Below are positions 1 to 11,090 of a DNA stretch of 21,308 nucleotides, piece after piece. This DNA is from Funneliformis mosseae. Its lineage: Eukaryota > Glomeromycota > Glomeromycetes > Glomerales > Glomeraceae. Location: positions 1-21,308 of the forward strand of contig CAJVPP010001269.1 in the NCBI GenBank assembly GCA_910592005.1, written 5' to 3'. The position numbers and the translations under genes are program-made. The notes below the pieces were generated by a model. That model had not been told where the DNA came from. It ran no database searches and saw only the letters and a program-made list of their open reading frames with translations. Each line of letters opens with the position of its first letter. The first letter of the stretch is position 1.

Positions 1-3000
1 TGTAATTTTTTTTTACTGAATTTGATTTTCATAATAAAATAATGCATCACCGCGTCTTTAAAAAAAAAAAAAAAAAATTGGTCCAATTAGGTCGAGCTTA
101 TATTCGTTGGAAAGCTCTCATCAAGACGGTTCTAATGATACTATTTCCATCGAAACATTGATCATTAGTTCAAGAGTTATTCCATTTAACAATATATAGG
201 ATAATTTTAACTTAAAATTCAACTTAATTTGACTCATTAAGAATACTAATTTTTAATTAATTTAAAAAGCAGATTTTTACAAATTGAAAAAAATTACCTT
301 TTTTATATAATATGTAATATTGTAGAAAAATTAATAAAAAGTTATTTTCTAAAGATAAAAAATATAAACAAATTACATTTATGCCTTTTTTTTTTATAAA
401 ATTTATATTAAAAAAAAGATCTTTTATCTTTCATTTAAATAGATTTAAAAATATTATAACTTTATAGAATTATGTAAAATTTTATGACATTTTAATGTAT
501 ATTTATATTCTTTTTTTATAATTTAAAATGAAATGTTATAATTATTATCAAATTATTTTTAACTTTTGCATAATGGAATTCAATTGCTTTTATAATATTA
601 TATTTGAAAAGAAAAATAATGTTTTAATAATGAAGTTCAATTATTAATTTCATTGTAAAATATGTAAAAAGAGTTTATAGATAAGGTTTTGCATCTCATT
701 TTTATCTTTATTTTTATTTTTGCATCTTTTTATTGTATTATGTTTTAAGTTTTGGCTTTTTATTATTATACAAAATACCAAAGTATTAATAGATAATTGA
801 TCGATATACTTTTTTAAATAGTAAATTTAAATAGTAACTCGTACATTAAATTTAACTGCTTTTATAACACTATTCCAAAATTTTCAAAACTTTATTCGAA
901 AAATATCATGCCACATTCATTAATTAAACCTAAAATGGAAAATTCTCATCAGGCCTATCCCTTATGAAATGATGTGAGGACATTGAATTACAGTAAAGTT
1001 AAATCAATATTGGTAAAGGCAAAAAGAAGATTTATTATTACTGTAATAAATAATTTTGCACGAATCTCATCGGCCCCATATGGTAAATTATAAAAATTTC
1101 AAGAGCTACTTGAACATCATGTGAACATCAGTAAAGGGGACCCAATCCGGTAAATTTGTGGCCTTTTAATTTTAAGAGGGTGATTAGCAATATGAAAAAC
1201 TTGATTTTCCCAGATTTCGAGATTTTTGTTGATCAAAAAGATTTAATATCTCAAAATAATTTTTTAATTCAAATTTAACATTAGAACCAAGACCAAAAAG
1301 ATATGCATTGTATTTTGTTTCAACATGTAACATGACGCAAAATTTACATTTCTCAACTTTTACGCCCAATGATTTACCACATGCGTTACACATTATTCAT
1401 CTTCTAAATTGGTAAATTTCCACATTAAAGGATTGCGTTTTAGCGCAATATTTAACGGTTTGTTCACTTTTTTTTAAAAAATTTAATCATTTAATTAATT
1501 ATTCGGGTACACACTTTTTTATGATAACGATTTCGTGTAGCATAATGGAAGTTGAACTAACCCATTTCTTTTTGATTTGCATACAAGATAACAACTTTTT
1601 GAAGTCACGTGCAAAGGCAAAGACCTCATGACACAAACCGAGATAAAAATAGCTCACATAGAACACGATATTCTTTTTTTGACCCGTTTTGAAGGCAAAT
1701 TTGAACCGCCACAATTGGATCACGCCACAGAATTATTTTTGAAAAAAAACAATATCCATAATCGAATAAATCCGAAAGACAATGATTTCTTTGAATTTTC
1801 TAAAAAATATAATTTAACCATTTCCGGTTAGTTAATGAAATTCTTAATTACTCAGTGAATCGAAGTTAGGGAGGAAAGCCGAATTAAAATCCTTGTTAAC
1901 ATAATTTTTAAAGGATAAAGGACGTCAGGAGAGGTGATGTATTTAGGGAATTTATTCTCTTTATTTGGATCAGAAAGATTAACATGACATCATATCGGAT
2001 AAACGTAAACCTTTTCTTATACATGGGAAAGTATTCAATGAAAATTCAAGTCGAATTGACACGTAACAGTAAGATTTATGACCTTTAACATCTGCTTTTC
2101 TCACGCAGATCTGCAAAGATCAAATTTTTAACGCGACAATTATCTCGTTAATATCATATTGTTCCCTAGATAAGGAACTTTTTTTAAATTTAACGGGTTG
2201 GGTTCTGCGCTATCAAATGGTGCTAATATACAAAGAAAATGGAATACATATGTACTAAATATAAACATTGCATCATGTGTACTTTTTTCTTAAAAAAATT
2301 ACTTTTCCGATTTTTTTAAACAAAAAAAAAAATAGAATCTTAGTTACATTCACATTAAGTCCGTGCGTACCGTAAATCGGAAATTCTGTCAAAAAAAGTT
2401 TTAATGAAACACAAATTTAACACAGCAGAATTCTTGAAGAAAAAGATTAACTTTTTTTTGTAAACACACATAATATATTAAATCAATTAAATGCGAAAAT
2501 TATTATATAATTTTATTAATTATTTTTTTTGTGTAAGTGAAAAAAAAAAAGAAATTACAAAGAATTATTAAGTAGGGTAAAAGTAAAATGGCTGTACAAA
2601 TAAGTTGTTTCATAGAAAATTAACTGACGAAAAAAAAAAAAGGGTTTCTATTACAAATTAAGAATCTCTATGAAACATAAAAAAAAAAAAGATGAAAAAA
2701 ATTTTTTTTACAAGAAAAAAGTTATAATTAATAGTAATATATTTTGTTTTGCTATACAGTCTATGTTTTTTTAACGGAGTTTGAATGAATAATTATTGCT
2801 TGATTAATTGCACAAAATAATATTAAATCCGTTAATATAGATTTTTGTTGATTTTTTTTTTTTTTTTTTTTTTAAAAAAAATAAAATTATTTATAAAAAA
2901 AAAAAAAAAGTGGGAAAAGTTTCATAGTGGGGAAATAAGTTCTGTGTCAAGCCACTAATAAGATATACCGAAATTTCCCGTCCAAAACGCCCACCGGATC

Positions 3001-3027
3001 ATCTTTCTTTACGACATTATCGTTCCC
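1..3027. other. AT-rich intergenic region, no supported gene
   Basis: About 3 kb of very AT-rich sequence with many A and T runs and no recognisable coding exon. A distinct non-homopolymer island lies at 79-185. Two short open frames stand out a little. One at 1184-1393 (-) begins MCNACGKS and carries two CxxC pairs ten residues apart. The other, at 1628-1831 (+), codes for a mixed-composition 67-residue peptide. Neither has a family I recognise or a convincing splice context, so I do not call them as genes. The right end should hold the 3' untranslated region of the small gene starting at 3345 on the minus strand. Confidence 0.6.
2852..2909. repeat. T22 / A8 / A15 homopolymer cluster
   Basis: A run of 22 T (2852-2873) is followed at once by 8 A (2874-2881) and, after a short AT spacer, by 15 A (2895-2909). 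The T and A runs are complementary and could fold back. The cluster lies about 120 bp beyond the stop codon of the minus-strand small gene, in its 3' flank. Such runs are common in this window and may be length-variable or assembly-sensitive. Confidence 0.85.
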
Positions 3028-3345
3028 CTAATTGTTTGAAGCTGATGCTTGAGACGCAGCGGCCTTCATCATTTTATCCATTTCTCTTCGTAAATCGCAT
3101 CGAAGCTGAAGTAATTCTTCGTACTCTTTGAAATTAAGCCTTGCTGGTTCCATCGAGGTACGATCGTATTCATCGTTACACCAGGTTTCGTGAACGACTA
3201 GGAATCTTGAGAATTGTACGGATTTACGATGCTGACTGAGTAATCCTTGTTGACATTCATCTTCACTATCGGAAGCACCTACACATACGGTGATGCAAGA
3301 CTGGCTTGTTGGAGATGGAGGACACGAATCTGAATCGGACGACAT
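3028..3345 (-). CDS. Small protein with RVxF-type PP1-docking motif and Y-D-R segment
   Basis: This is an intronless 105-residue protein, complete from ATG (3345) to TAG (3028). The N-terminal 35 residues are Ser/Asp/Cys-rich with an S-P site and an acidic SDSEDE patch, resembling a phosphorylatable disordered tail. Residues 41-45 read K-S-V-Q-F, which fits the [RK]-x(0-1)-[VI]-x-[FW] docking motif for protein phosphatase 1. It is followed by ETWCNDEYDR (residues 53-62) and a predicted helix, ARLNFKEYEELLQL onward, rich in Leu, Glu and Arg. From memory, the order docking motif, acidic/aromatic stretch, [YW]-D-R, then a helix recurs in small fungal proteins and at the C-termini of fungal PP1 regulators of the Bni4 kind; I could not check this by search. 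The composition is unlike its AT-rich surroundings (Cys, Asp, Met and Trp are all present), which supports real coding. The role as a PP1 regulator is inferred; the coding call is stronger than the functional one. Confidence 0.75.
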   Translation of the reverse strand: MSSDSDSCPPSPTSQSCITVCVGASDSEDECQQGLLSQHRKSVQFSRFLVVHETWCNDEYDRTSMEPARLNFKEYEELLQLRCDLRREMDKMMKAAASQASASNN

Positions 3346-3430
3346 TTTTGGTTTTATAAAATTGAGGTAGCTTTGAATTTAAAAGAGTTTACCCAAGGTA
3401 ATTGGTTCGGGTGTATAGATATTCAAGCGT

Positions 3431-3449
3431 CTTTATATTATCTTTATAT
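3431..3449 (-). promoter_or_regulatory. Possible TATA elements upstream of the small PP1-docking gene
   Basis: Read on the minus strand, two copies of ATATAAAG occur (3431-3438 and 3442-3449), roughly 85-105 bp upstream of the ATG at 3345. The spacing would leave a 5' untranslated region of about 60-70 nt. In such AT-rich DNA a chance match is quite possible. Confidence 0.3.
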
Positions 3450-4814
3450 TTTAATATCTTTAAACGTGAACTGTAATAATTTTTGAAAATCACGAGACTT
3501 TATTATTATTGATTATTGTTCACCAAGATAAATTATCTGTTTCGTTTTTTTTTTTTTTTTTTTCCTTTTATGCTAAAATAACAACAAGTTTTGAAATTGA
3601 ACTAAATTAAATAGAATCAACAAAATTTTTACGGATCTTATGGATTAGCAAAGTTTTGAAAGTAACAAATAATTAATGTTTTGAAGAATTTTTGGAGATG
3701 TAAGAACTGAGCGCGCTTAAATATTTTTTTTTCCAAAAAAAAAAAAAAATCCGCAGTGAAAATGGGGTGATGTAAAGGTGTTGATAATTGCTAAAAGTAA
3801 TGTTTGGGAGAGAAAAAATGATAAAAAAAAAATTATTTTAACCAAAAAAACATCTAAAGAGACGAGAGGAAAGTGGGGGATGAAGGAATGACCCGTCATT
3901 TTATACTTATTTTTTCCCTCTATTCGAAATTTTGTAACATTATTTTTTTATTTTATGGGATGTAAAATATACATGTATTGTAAAAAAAAAAAAAAATTAA
4001 ATTTATATTGATTTACATAAATAAAAAAAAAAAATTTTTTATTTGAAGTTGTGACATAAGGAGAACAAAACCTGTGAATTCTGATATAATTGGTTAGTGC
4101 GAAAAAATCATCAAATTTGTATCACCAGTTTTTCATTATCGTATTAGAACTTCCACTAAAGTACATCAAAAATGAACATCCGTCGAGATGGGTCGGAATT
4201 TTTTTTCACATCGGATCATAACATGATGTAGATTTGTGATTAATTGATTTGTGACTATATTTGTTAATTCCGGCCAATTTATGTCGATAAATTTTTAAAT
4301 CTTAATCCTTTTTAAATCTCAACAATAATGCAAAACAACTGTATTATGGCGTTAAGGTTTATTATTATCATGACACATTACCTTTGTGAGAACCTTTCGA
4401 GTCCATATTTCTCTCTCTCTCATTATGTTGTGTGAATCAAATTTTTTTATATAACTTGGTAAACATACATGCATTCAAATTTCCCTTGTTATCATGCACA
4501 CTATCGCACTTAATAAATCTGGTAACAAATTGTAGATTGGACGTTTTCTTTAAATAATCCTTGTTTCTATATTTGGATTATTTCCAAAAACGTTACGGAT
4601 GACAAATAAAAACAACTCATGTACATAAATTGCTGATTTCCTAAATATATGGTCCCCTAAATATATGCAATGTCTCACATTTAACATTCACCATAAATAA
4701 CTTGTTTATAATTAACTTTTTGCATTTTTTTGGAAATGTAGCAAAATAGTTTTCATTCTCATTTCAAAATAAAAATGGATCTTCCGTTTCGTATTCCAAA
4801 TCCGTAACTTTTTT

Positions 4815-4834
4815 TCTCTCTCTCTCTCTCTCTC
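4815..4834 (+). repeat. (TC)10 microsatellite
   Basis: Ten uninterrupted TC units, embedded in a longer pyrimidine stretch. A shorter (CT)5 tract lies at 4411-4420. Both are in the gene-free interval, and neither is near enough to a gene start to assign a promoter role. Confidence 0.9.
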
Positions 4835-5661
4835 TTTTTTTTAAAGTTTAGAGAAATTTTCAGAAACTTATGGCTCATTGGGTAATCTCTTTTTTTTGGT
4901 TTCTTTTTCATTTAAATATCTATGATTTGAAACGTTGTGTTCATTAGGCAACGATGGTTGTGATTGTGATGCATGCGTTGTGTTACAAAATATGTGGTGT
5001 TTTATTAAAATCATCCGTCGTCCCAATATTTTTCATTTGATAATTTATTAATTTATTTTTAGACCCAAATTTTTTGTGGTGGCAAGTGCTGTGGCTAAAT
5101 CATTATTTGGGTTTGTCATTTTTTTGTTATCCCGGAGTTAAATTCGACATGGTTTAAAGTGCATCGAGTTAAAAGCAAATCACACGTTTTCTGTCATATG
5201 AAAGACCGATTCGTTTCTTTTCCCCAAATTTTAAACTGGGTCAATGTGTCACGACTATGAATAGAAGTTGAGATTCAAATTTAAGATTTGATGCGAAAAC
5301 ATGTGATTTACGTCGATACCCAAAATCTCACCCGGATTTGGATCGGATTGCATCGAAAACAAAAAAAAAATATATTAATGTTTTTAACGAGTCGAACCGC
5401 CTGTCGTAATATGCTCAATTCCGTCAATGATGTTATAAAATAAGAAATGTTTTAGCCACAAATGTTTAAAAAAAAAAAAAAATGGAATGTTAACAATGTG
5501 ATTACTTGAATCTGTGCAAGGTAATCCTATCTCGATATTCTATATTAATGTTAACAACACAACACAAGAGGTCATAAGGTCCTTTTTTTTTTTTTTATAA
5601 ATAGATTTAATTAATACCATAGTGGGATAAGATTTCTCGCGTTAAAAAAGAATTTTGAATG

Positions 5662-5665
<4 letters not shown>

Positions 5666-5692
<27 letters not shown>
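5666..5692 (+). repeat. A27 homopolymer
   Basis: Twenty-seven consecutive A residues, the longest homopolymer in the window, followed after GTTATT by a further A run. Its length may be unreliable in sequencing. No upstream coding sequence suggests a retroposed poly(A) tail. Confidence 0.9.
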
Positions 5693-8290
5693 GTTATTAA
5701 AAAAAAAAATTTCATTATTGTTGTCAATCTAGCTTAAACCTAAAATGAATCATTATACTTAATAATCCTTATTAAAAATGTTAAAAATGGACGAAAAATG
5801 ATAATATTCATTCCCCTTCCATTTTTACCACACTACATGTAAACAAAAAACCAACAACATTTTCATTGATGTCCGGCATTGTTTGTGTGACGTAAGGTAC
5901 GGCAAACAACTTTTGATTCGGTACACAAATATTTATACACTTTTGAAGAAAGGTTAAAAAAGGTACCAATTGGCGCTTTAATGAAAACGTACCAATATGG
6001 TAGAATCATAGTTGATAACTGGATCTGACTTTCTAAAATTAAAAAAAGAGAATTATTGAAAGAAAAAAGATCCATTTTTGATTGGGAAATATTTGTTTAC
6101 TCGTTGTGTAATGAGTCTTATCTACTGAGAATTCTTTTTATTACGCAATCAATCATTTGACATTTAATTAAAGAAAAAAAAAAAAATCTTGAATTGCTTC
6201 AGGATTTCATAAACTTTGTATTCCCACCCCCAGATTATTTGATCAAAAACGAGAAATTTTGCAGGTTGGATGATTCATTGTCGATCAGATACCATTTTCC
6301 TTGTACCATCCGACCGCATGTGCTTGATAAAAGGTCATGGAAGATCCAATAGGAATAATCACGCTACCTGCGTTACTAGCTAATATTACTCGCATCACTC
6401 TAAAGATAGACTTCTCATGTCTCGTCGTTAATGAATGATCAATCGTTAACCTGCATATACTTTAATACGTACATTTGCGTGTAACAAGTCCATCCGAAAA
6501 TAAAATTTTACGACGAACGAATCGAATTTCATTGATTAAAAAGTACTGAAAAAGGAGAAGATAACACCTAAAAAAAACAACCACGACAATTACGAGCATA
6601 ATCTCATCGAACTGAACGTTACCTTTTTTTCATGTGGGGGAAATGCTGTCAAATTGAAAAAAAAGTAAAAAGTAAATAAACTCTAAAATTTATTCTTAAA
6701 ATGCATGAGATGATTATCTTCACAAGAACATTTTATTTTGATTCGATCCCCCCCCTTTCTCAACATTCGCACCATATATTATTCTCTTTGTTCAACGTCC
6801 AAATTAGTAAATTGTTTAATAAAAAATAAAGATAGGCTTTTTTTTTAAGTTACAATTGATGATCTTTTGGCATTTATTGCCATTATTTGTCAATTATATA
6901 GAGCAAATCTTTTTTTTTTTGTTTCATTTTATTTTATAAGATTGAACGTACGTGATCTCAAGTGTGTATGCAAATATTTATGCGTATGCATTAAGACATA
7001 TCAATTTTTATGTTGTATGTCATTTACGCTCTTGTACAGGACGAAAATAAAGTTTTTTATTCTTCCAAATTTGGTAAAATTTAATTAATCGATGGTGAGC
7101 ACCAATCCAATCATATGAATGCACAATTTCTTTATTGCTCAGTGAGCGCAATCAAGCCGAGCGCAATTTGTACAAAAATGCACCAGGAGATTTTCAAATT
7201 GTATAAATAAAAGTACACGCGGAAATTCTAGGTATCATCATCACACAGTACGTTACAAGTTGAATTTAAAATTATTTCATGATTCAATTTGTCAACCGGG
7301 GGATCATTATGATTGATTCTTGATTTTAATTAAACAAGTGAAATTAAAAAAAAAAAACAGTTTTAACAAATGGTCCATTTTCGTAACCTTTTGCCGATTG
7401 GTTCGGTCGAGATGACTTTTTTTAAACATGAATATCATAAGGTTATGGGGATGAAGATCGTTGGGGAAATGAACCCATAGGTGAAACGAACCGGTAAAAC
7501 GTATCTGGATGGACGCAAAGTAATATTGCAACAAGTTTTTTCCGAAATTCCGAAATTCGTCAATTCGAAAAAAAGAATATGAAAATCCATTGATTCTAAC
7601 CACATTTGTATAAATAGACGGGGGGTCCGAGACTAGATAATATTTGGTCCCTTCAAAAAAAGGGACGGGGAAATAGAGAAGGAGGTTTGGAAATGACGCC
7701 AACGTTTATCATTAGGGTACCCATGCCTCAAATATCTTTTGCTCCCCAATGAAAATCGTGAATTTTTTCCTTACCAACCGATACACTCCGGAAATTCTAG
7801 CCCGAATCAAGCTTTTTTTTATAATTCCAGCCGAAATTAGGAAGCATTATCTCGCGAAATCTGACATATCTCAAAGGATCACACAAGTTTTATAACTCAC
7901 AGAAATGTTTGTTCTACATCTCGTACTGTACTGTACCTTTGATGTGATCTACTATCTTGAACTCTGAGTTCACTCCGCGCCAATTTGTCACAAATATGTT
8001 TCAATAAACAAAATAATGCATATTCGACATTTTTTTGCGAGTTATATAATTTTTACTTATTTAGATTGATCAATAAGGTGTTTTGTTTTTAGATTCGATA
8101 ATTCGATAAATGACTAACCTTTTATATTTTTTAATTTGACCTTATCTTACTTTCGAGTTCTTCCCATTTTCAATCATATTTGTTTATCCGAATCTTTTTA
8201 ATCTTTTATCGTGTTTACGGATTTTCGTGTAACAAATATAATAAATGAGAATCGTTTCTTTTCTGATTTTCCTTGCAGTTTTTTTTTTTT

Positions 8291-8306
8291 CATTCATTCA
8301 TTCATT
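8291..8306 (+). repeat. (CATT)4 microsatellite
   Basis: Four tandem CATT units preceded by a T run, in the gene-free interval. Confidence 0.85.
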
Positions 8307-9249
8307 CTTTTTTATTGGGGGGAGTAAAATCTTAATCTTTATTTATTATTATGCAGTTTCACGAATGTTCAAGTGCTAGAGAAAAAAAAAAAAAAATGAT
8401 TCAACAACTCTCAAATTAGAATTGAGACGCGTGAGATCATTATGCGAGAATTTTATCAAAACATGAACAAGTAAGAATAGAGAACGCATTATCAGCTCTA
8501 AACTCTAGATCAATATGTAGATAGATTTCTTTGTGTGGCTTGTATGGGAGTACATGATTTGTCAACACATATCGAGTTGTTGTTAAAAGATTACGTCCCA
8601 AATAATGAATGATTATATGAATGAATACAATACGATTTCCTTTTCTGATTCTTTTAAATTTGTTAATTTTACAAAGAAAACTTAGATTGATAATTTTTGA
8701 TACTTTTTCATGTTTACTCCTTATAACGTCTTTTATGGATTGTGCTCAAGTTTTTTTAAACCTACATGCATCAACTTTGGGTAGTCCTAAGAATTGACTA
8801 TCGTATAAAAAGGGCGTTGAATTCCCTATGTATCGTTTATCACACAATAAAATTAAATGACTTTCGAGTAAAGAAAACTCACGTGATATCCATTCGATAT
8901 GGAATTTCATGTCATTAACATTTACGCTCACTTTCTTTTCGTACGTATTCTGAAATATTTTATTTCAACATTAACGGTTATTGGTCAAATTCACAAATCA
9001 ACAGGGTCACGATTTCCATGGAATTATTATCTTTTAAATTTATGGGTGTTTCTTTTTTAATAATTTAAATAAATGTATTAACTTAATTAAAATTAATAAA
9101 CATTCTTTTTTAAATCTCATTCTCCCTCCCTCAAAATCCATATTATTTTCCACACGTTTTCCTTTCAATGTATGAGCAATCAAATCATCTTTAACATTGT
9201 CTTCTTTACATTTGAATTCATTTCTCTGTGTGGAAATTGAGTTGCATTG

Positions 9250-11090
9250 CTACAAATTTGAAATTACTGCAAGGGTAAAGTCCGTTGTTGTAGATGTGCC
9301 TCCCATATCAGGCGTTTTGGCCTAATTAATAAATTGAACATTAGATCAAAAGTTCTAAAGTGCAAAAGAATAAAAAAAAAAAAAAATTTATGAAAAGAGT
9401 TATATGTACCGATCCTCTTTGAATTGTTTGATAAACTGCATTATTAATTCTATTGGCAAAGTCATTAAGTGACAAATGTCGAAGCATCATTACCCCAGAA
9501 AGAAGCAATGCAGTTGGATTAGCGGTATTATGACCCTGTATATCTTTACCGACATGACGACATCCCTAGAATTTTTTTTTGACTCTATTATGAGATAATT
9601 TATTCACAGATAAGCAAGAACAAAGATTAATCGTGAATTTTCTTACGGGTTCAAATAAGGCGAATTCTCTACCGATATTGGCACCGGGTATGATACCAGC
9701 ACCACCAACCAATGCCGCTCCTACATTGCTGACAATATTACCATACAAATTAGGCATCACCATTACATCGAATTGTTGAGGTTTAGATACCAACTGCATG
9801 GAACAATTGTCAACAATCATATCGTTAAATTCAATTCCCGACGATTTATAATCTTCGGCAACTTCACGACAAGTGTTAAGGAAAAGTCCATCTCCAAGTT
9901 TCCTATGAAATTTCAATTTGAAAATATACATTAATAAAAAAAAAAAAAATAAAAAAAAAACCCGAAAATTTTTTCATACATGATATTAGCCTTATGGACA
10001 CATGTGACTTTTTTACGACCATTTTTAAGGGCAAAGTCAAAAGCAAAACGCGCAATACGTTCCGTCTTTGCCTTAGTTACAATCTTGAGAGATTCTACAA
10101 CTCCTGGAAATGACTAATCGGTAGCATAAAATCAAGATTTAAATAATTAAATAAATATCTAAATAGAAAATCAAATAAAATAAAATAAAAAATCTTTGAT
10201 TTGATTTACATGACAACATTTTATTTCACACCTGATGTTCCAACCCAGAATATTCACCCTCTGTATTCTCACGGATGATTGCAAAGTCCACATTATTATG
10301 ACGGGTAGGATAACCTTTAATATTCTTGACAATAACTAGAGATGCATAAATATCTAAATCTTTACGCAGAGTAACATTAAATGACTGATGACCCAATTTT
10401 GATATGGGTGTATACAGGATACCTATAATACCGGTTTAAATTTAATTAAATAACATTAACACGTTGTCAATTTGAATGATAAAATACGCGTACCCTTCAA
10501 CGCGACTTTATTCCTCCTTAGACTATCCACACTTTGTTTAAATAACAGATCCCCTTCTTGAGTGTAGCCTGTGACATCCAATTGCTCCCATTCAATTGGG
10601 ACATTGGCTGCCTTGAAGATTGTCTTGACAGCTGCTGCAGTTTCCTGACCAATTCCATCTCCAGGGATTAGTGTTACAGTGTATTTTCCTCCATATTTAG
10701 AGGTATTTAACTTAATTAATTAGAATAGATGAGATTAGAACTTTCAAATATAAAGTTTAACGTTAAAGCTTTTGATAATTTTAACAGCAAATTAATCTAT
10801 CTCGATTTTTCAACAAATTCCTGCATATATGTTCTTACTAATATCCTAACAAGAGTGAGAGCGTAGATAAAGCCCAGCCCGAGCAAAATACATAACACTT
10901 ACTAGAGAGGTATCACTTGGCGTTACGACCGAGCTAACTGCGCGAGGAAAATTCTTTAAATTCAATGGAATTCAAAATTCAAGTACCATTAATATATACC
11001 CTTTTTTGAAATTACGCAACAAACTAAAGTATTTACCTTTTTTGCGGCAGCAAGGATTGGTGTCGTTGTTCTAACAAAAGTCTTGAGCAT
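9250..11090 (-). CDS. IDH1: NAD-dependent isocitrate dehydrogenase, regulatory subunit 1, mitochondrial
   Basis: Subunit of the mitochondrial TCA-cycle enzyme that oxidises isocitrate to 2-oxoglutarate with NAD+. I joined eight exons on the minus strand: 11090-11037, 10953-10903, 10710-10494, 10422-10232, 10113-9980, 9902-9647, 9565-9410 and 9321-9250. All seven introns are GT-AG (71-192 bp). Together they give 376 residues, close to the yeast subunit's 360. Residues 1-35 look like a mitochondrial presequence ([18 protein letters not shown], no acidic residues). Family motifs follow: TLIPGDGIG (48-56), [12 protein letters not shown] (117-128), [13 protein letters not shown] (158-170), VHKANIM (210-216), [15 protein letters not shown] (266-280) and [13 protein letters not shown] (356-368). 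The subunit type is regulatory: catalytic subunits carry HGSAPDI near the nucleotide site and an Arg after the LRK helix, whereas here the matching positions are [10 protein letters not shown] (303-312) and V137. The Asp-Ile pair D309/I310 matches the pair used for AMP binding in yeast IDH1. The start is the only Met in exon 1. A catalytic partner (IDH2) must be encoded elsewhere. Confidence 0.95.

Larger units (their letters stand above)
3346..9249. other. 5.9 kb interval without a recognisable gene
   Basis: This interval lies between the 5' end of the minus-strand small gene and the 3' end of the minus-strand IDH1 gene. It mixes homopolymer runs (T19 at 3545-3563, A27 at 5666-5692) with long stretches of more complex sequence, for example around 4050-5460, 6200-6620, 7100-8020 and 8400-9000. 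I read both strands for exon-like segments and found no domain I recognise. The longest open frame is 131 codons (7307-7702, -) with no family resemblance; another of 61 codons is at 8746-8931 (-). The left part must contain the promoter of the small gene and the right part the 3' untranslated region of IDH1. No tRNA was found: a B-box-like GGTTCGACTC on the minus strand near 5388-5397 has no pairing T-stem. Confidence 0.6.

Noticed and set aside
1628..1831. 67-codon plus-strand frame with coding-like composition
   Set aside because: Opens just after a TAA near 1585, no family recognised and no supporting exon; left as an unassigned frame.
3717..3899. 60-codon Phe-rich minus-strand frame
   Set aside because: Encoded by A/T homopolymers; low complexity, no family.
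5380..5460. tRNA-like B box (GGTTCGACTC, minus strand)
   Set aside because: The flanking bases do not pair into a T-stem and no acceptor stem or A box fits upstream.
5863..6075. 70-codon minus-strand frame in the large gap
   Set aside because: No recognisable motif, no splice context and length expected by chance at this scale.
9566..9931. 121-codon minus-strand frame as a separate IDH-like gene
   Set aside because: It is exon 6 of the IDH1 gene read through neighbouring intron sequence; its Met lies in intron 5 and its last 26 residues come from intron 6.
10903..10940. Alternative exon 2 of IDH1 using the CGCGCAG acceptor
   Set aside because: Splicing there brings an in-frame TAA after four codons; the TTTAAAG acceptor (exon start 10953) keeps the frame and gives a sensible presequence.
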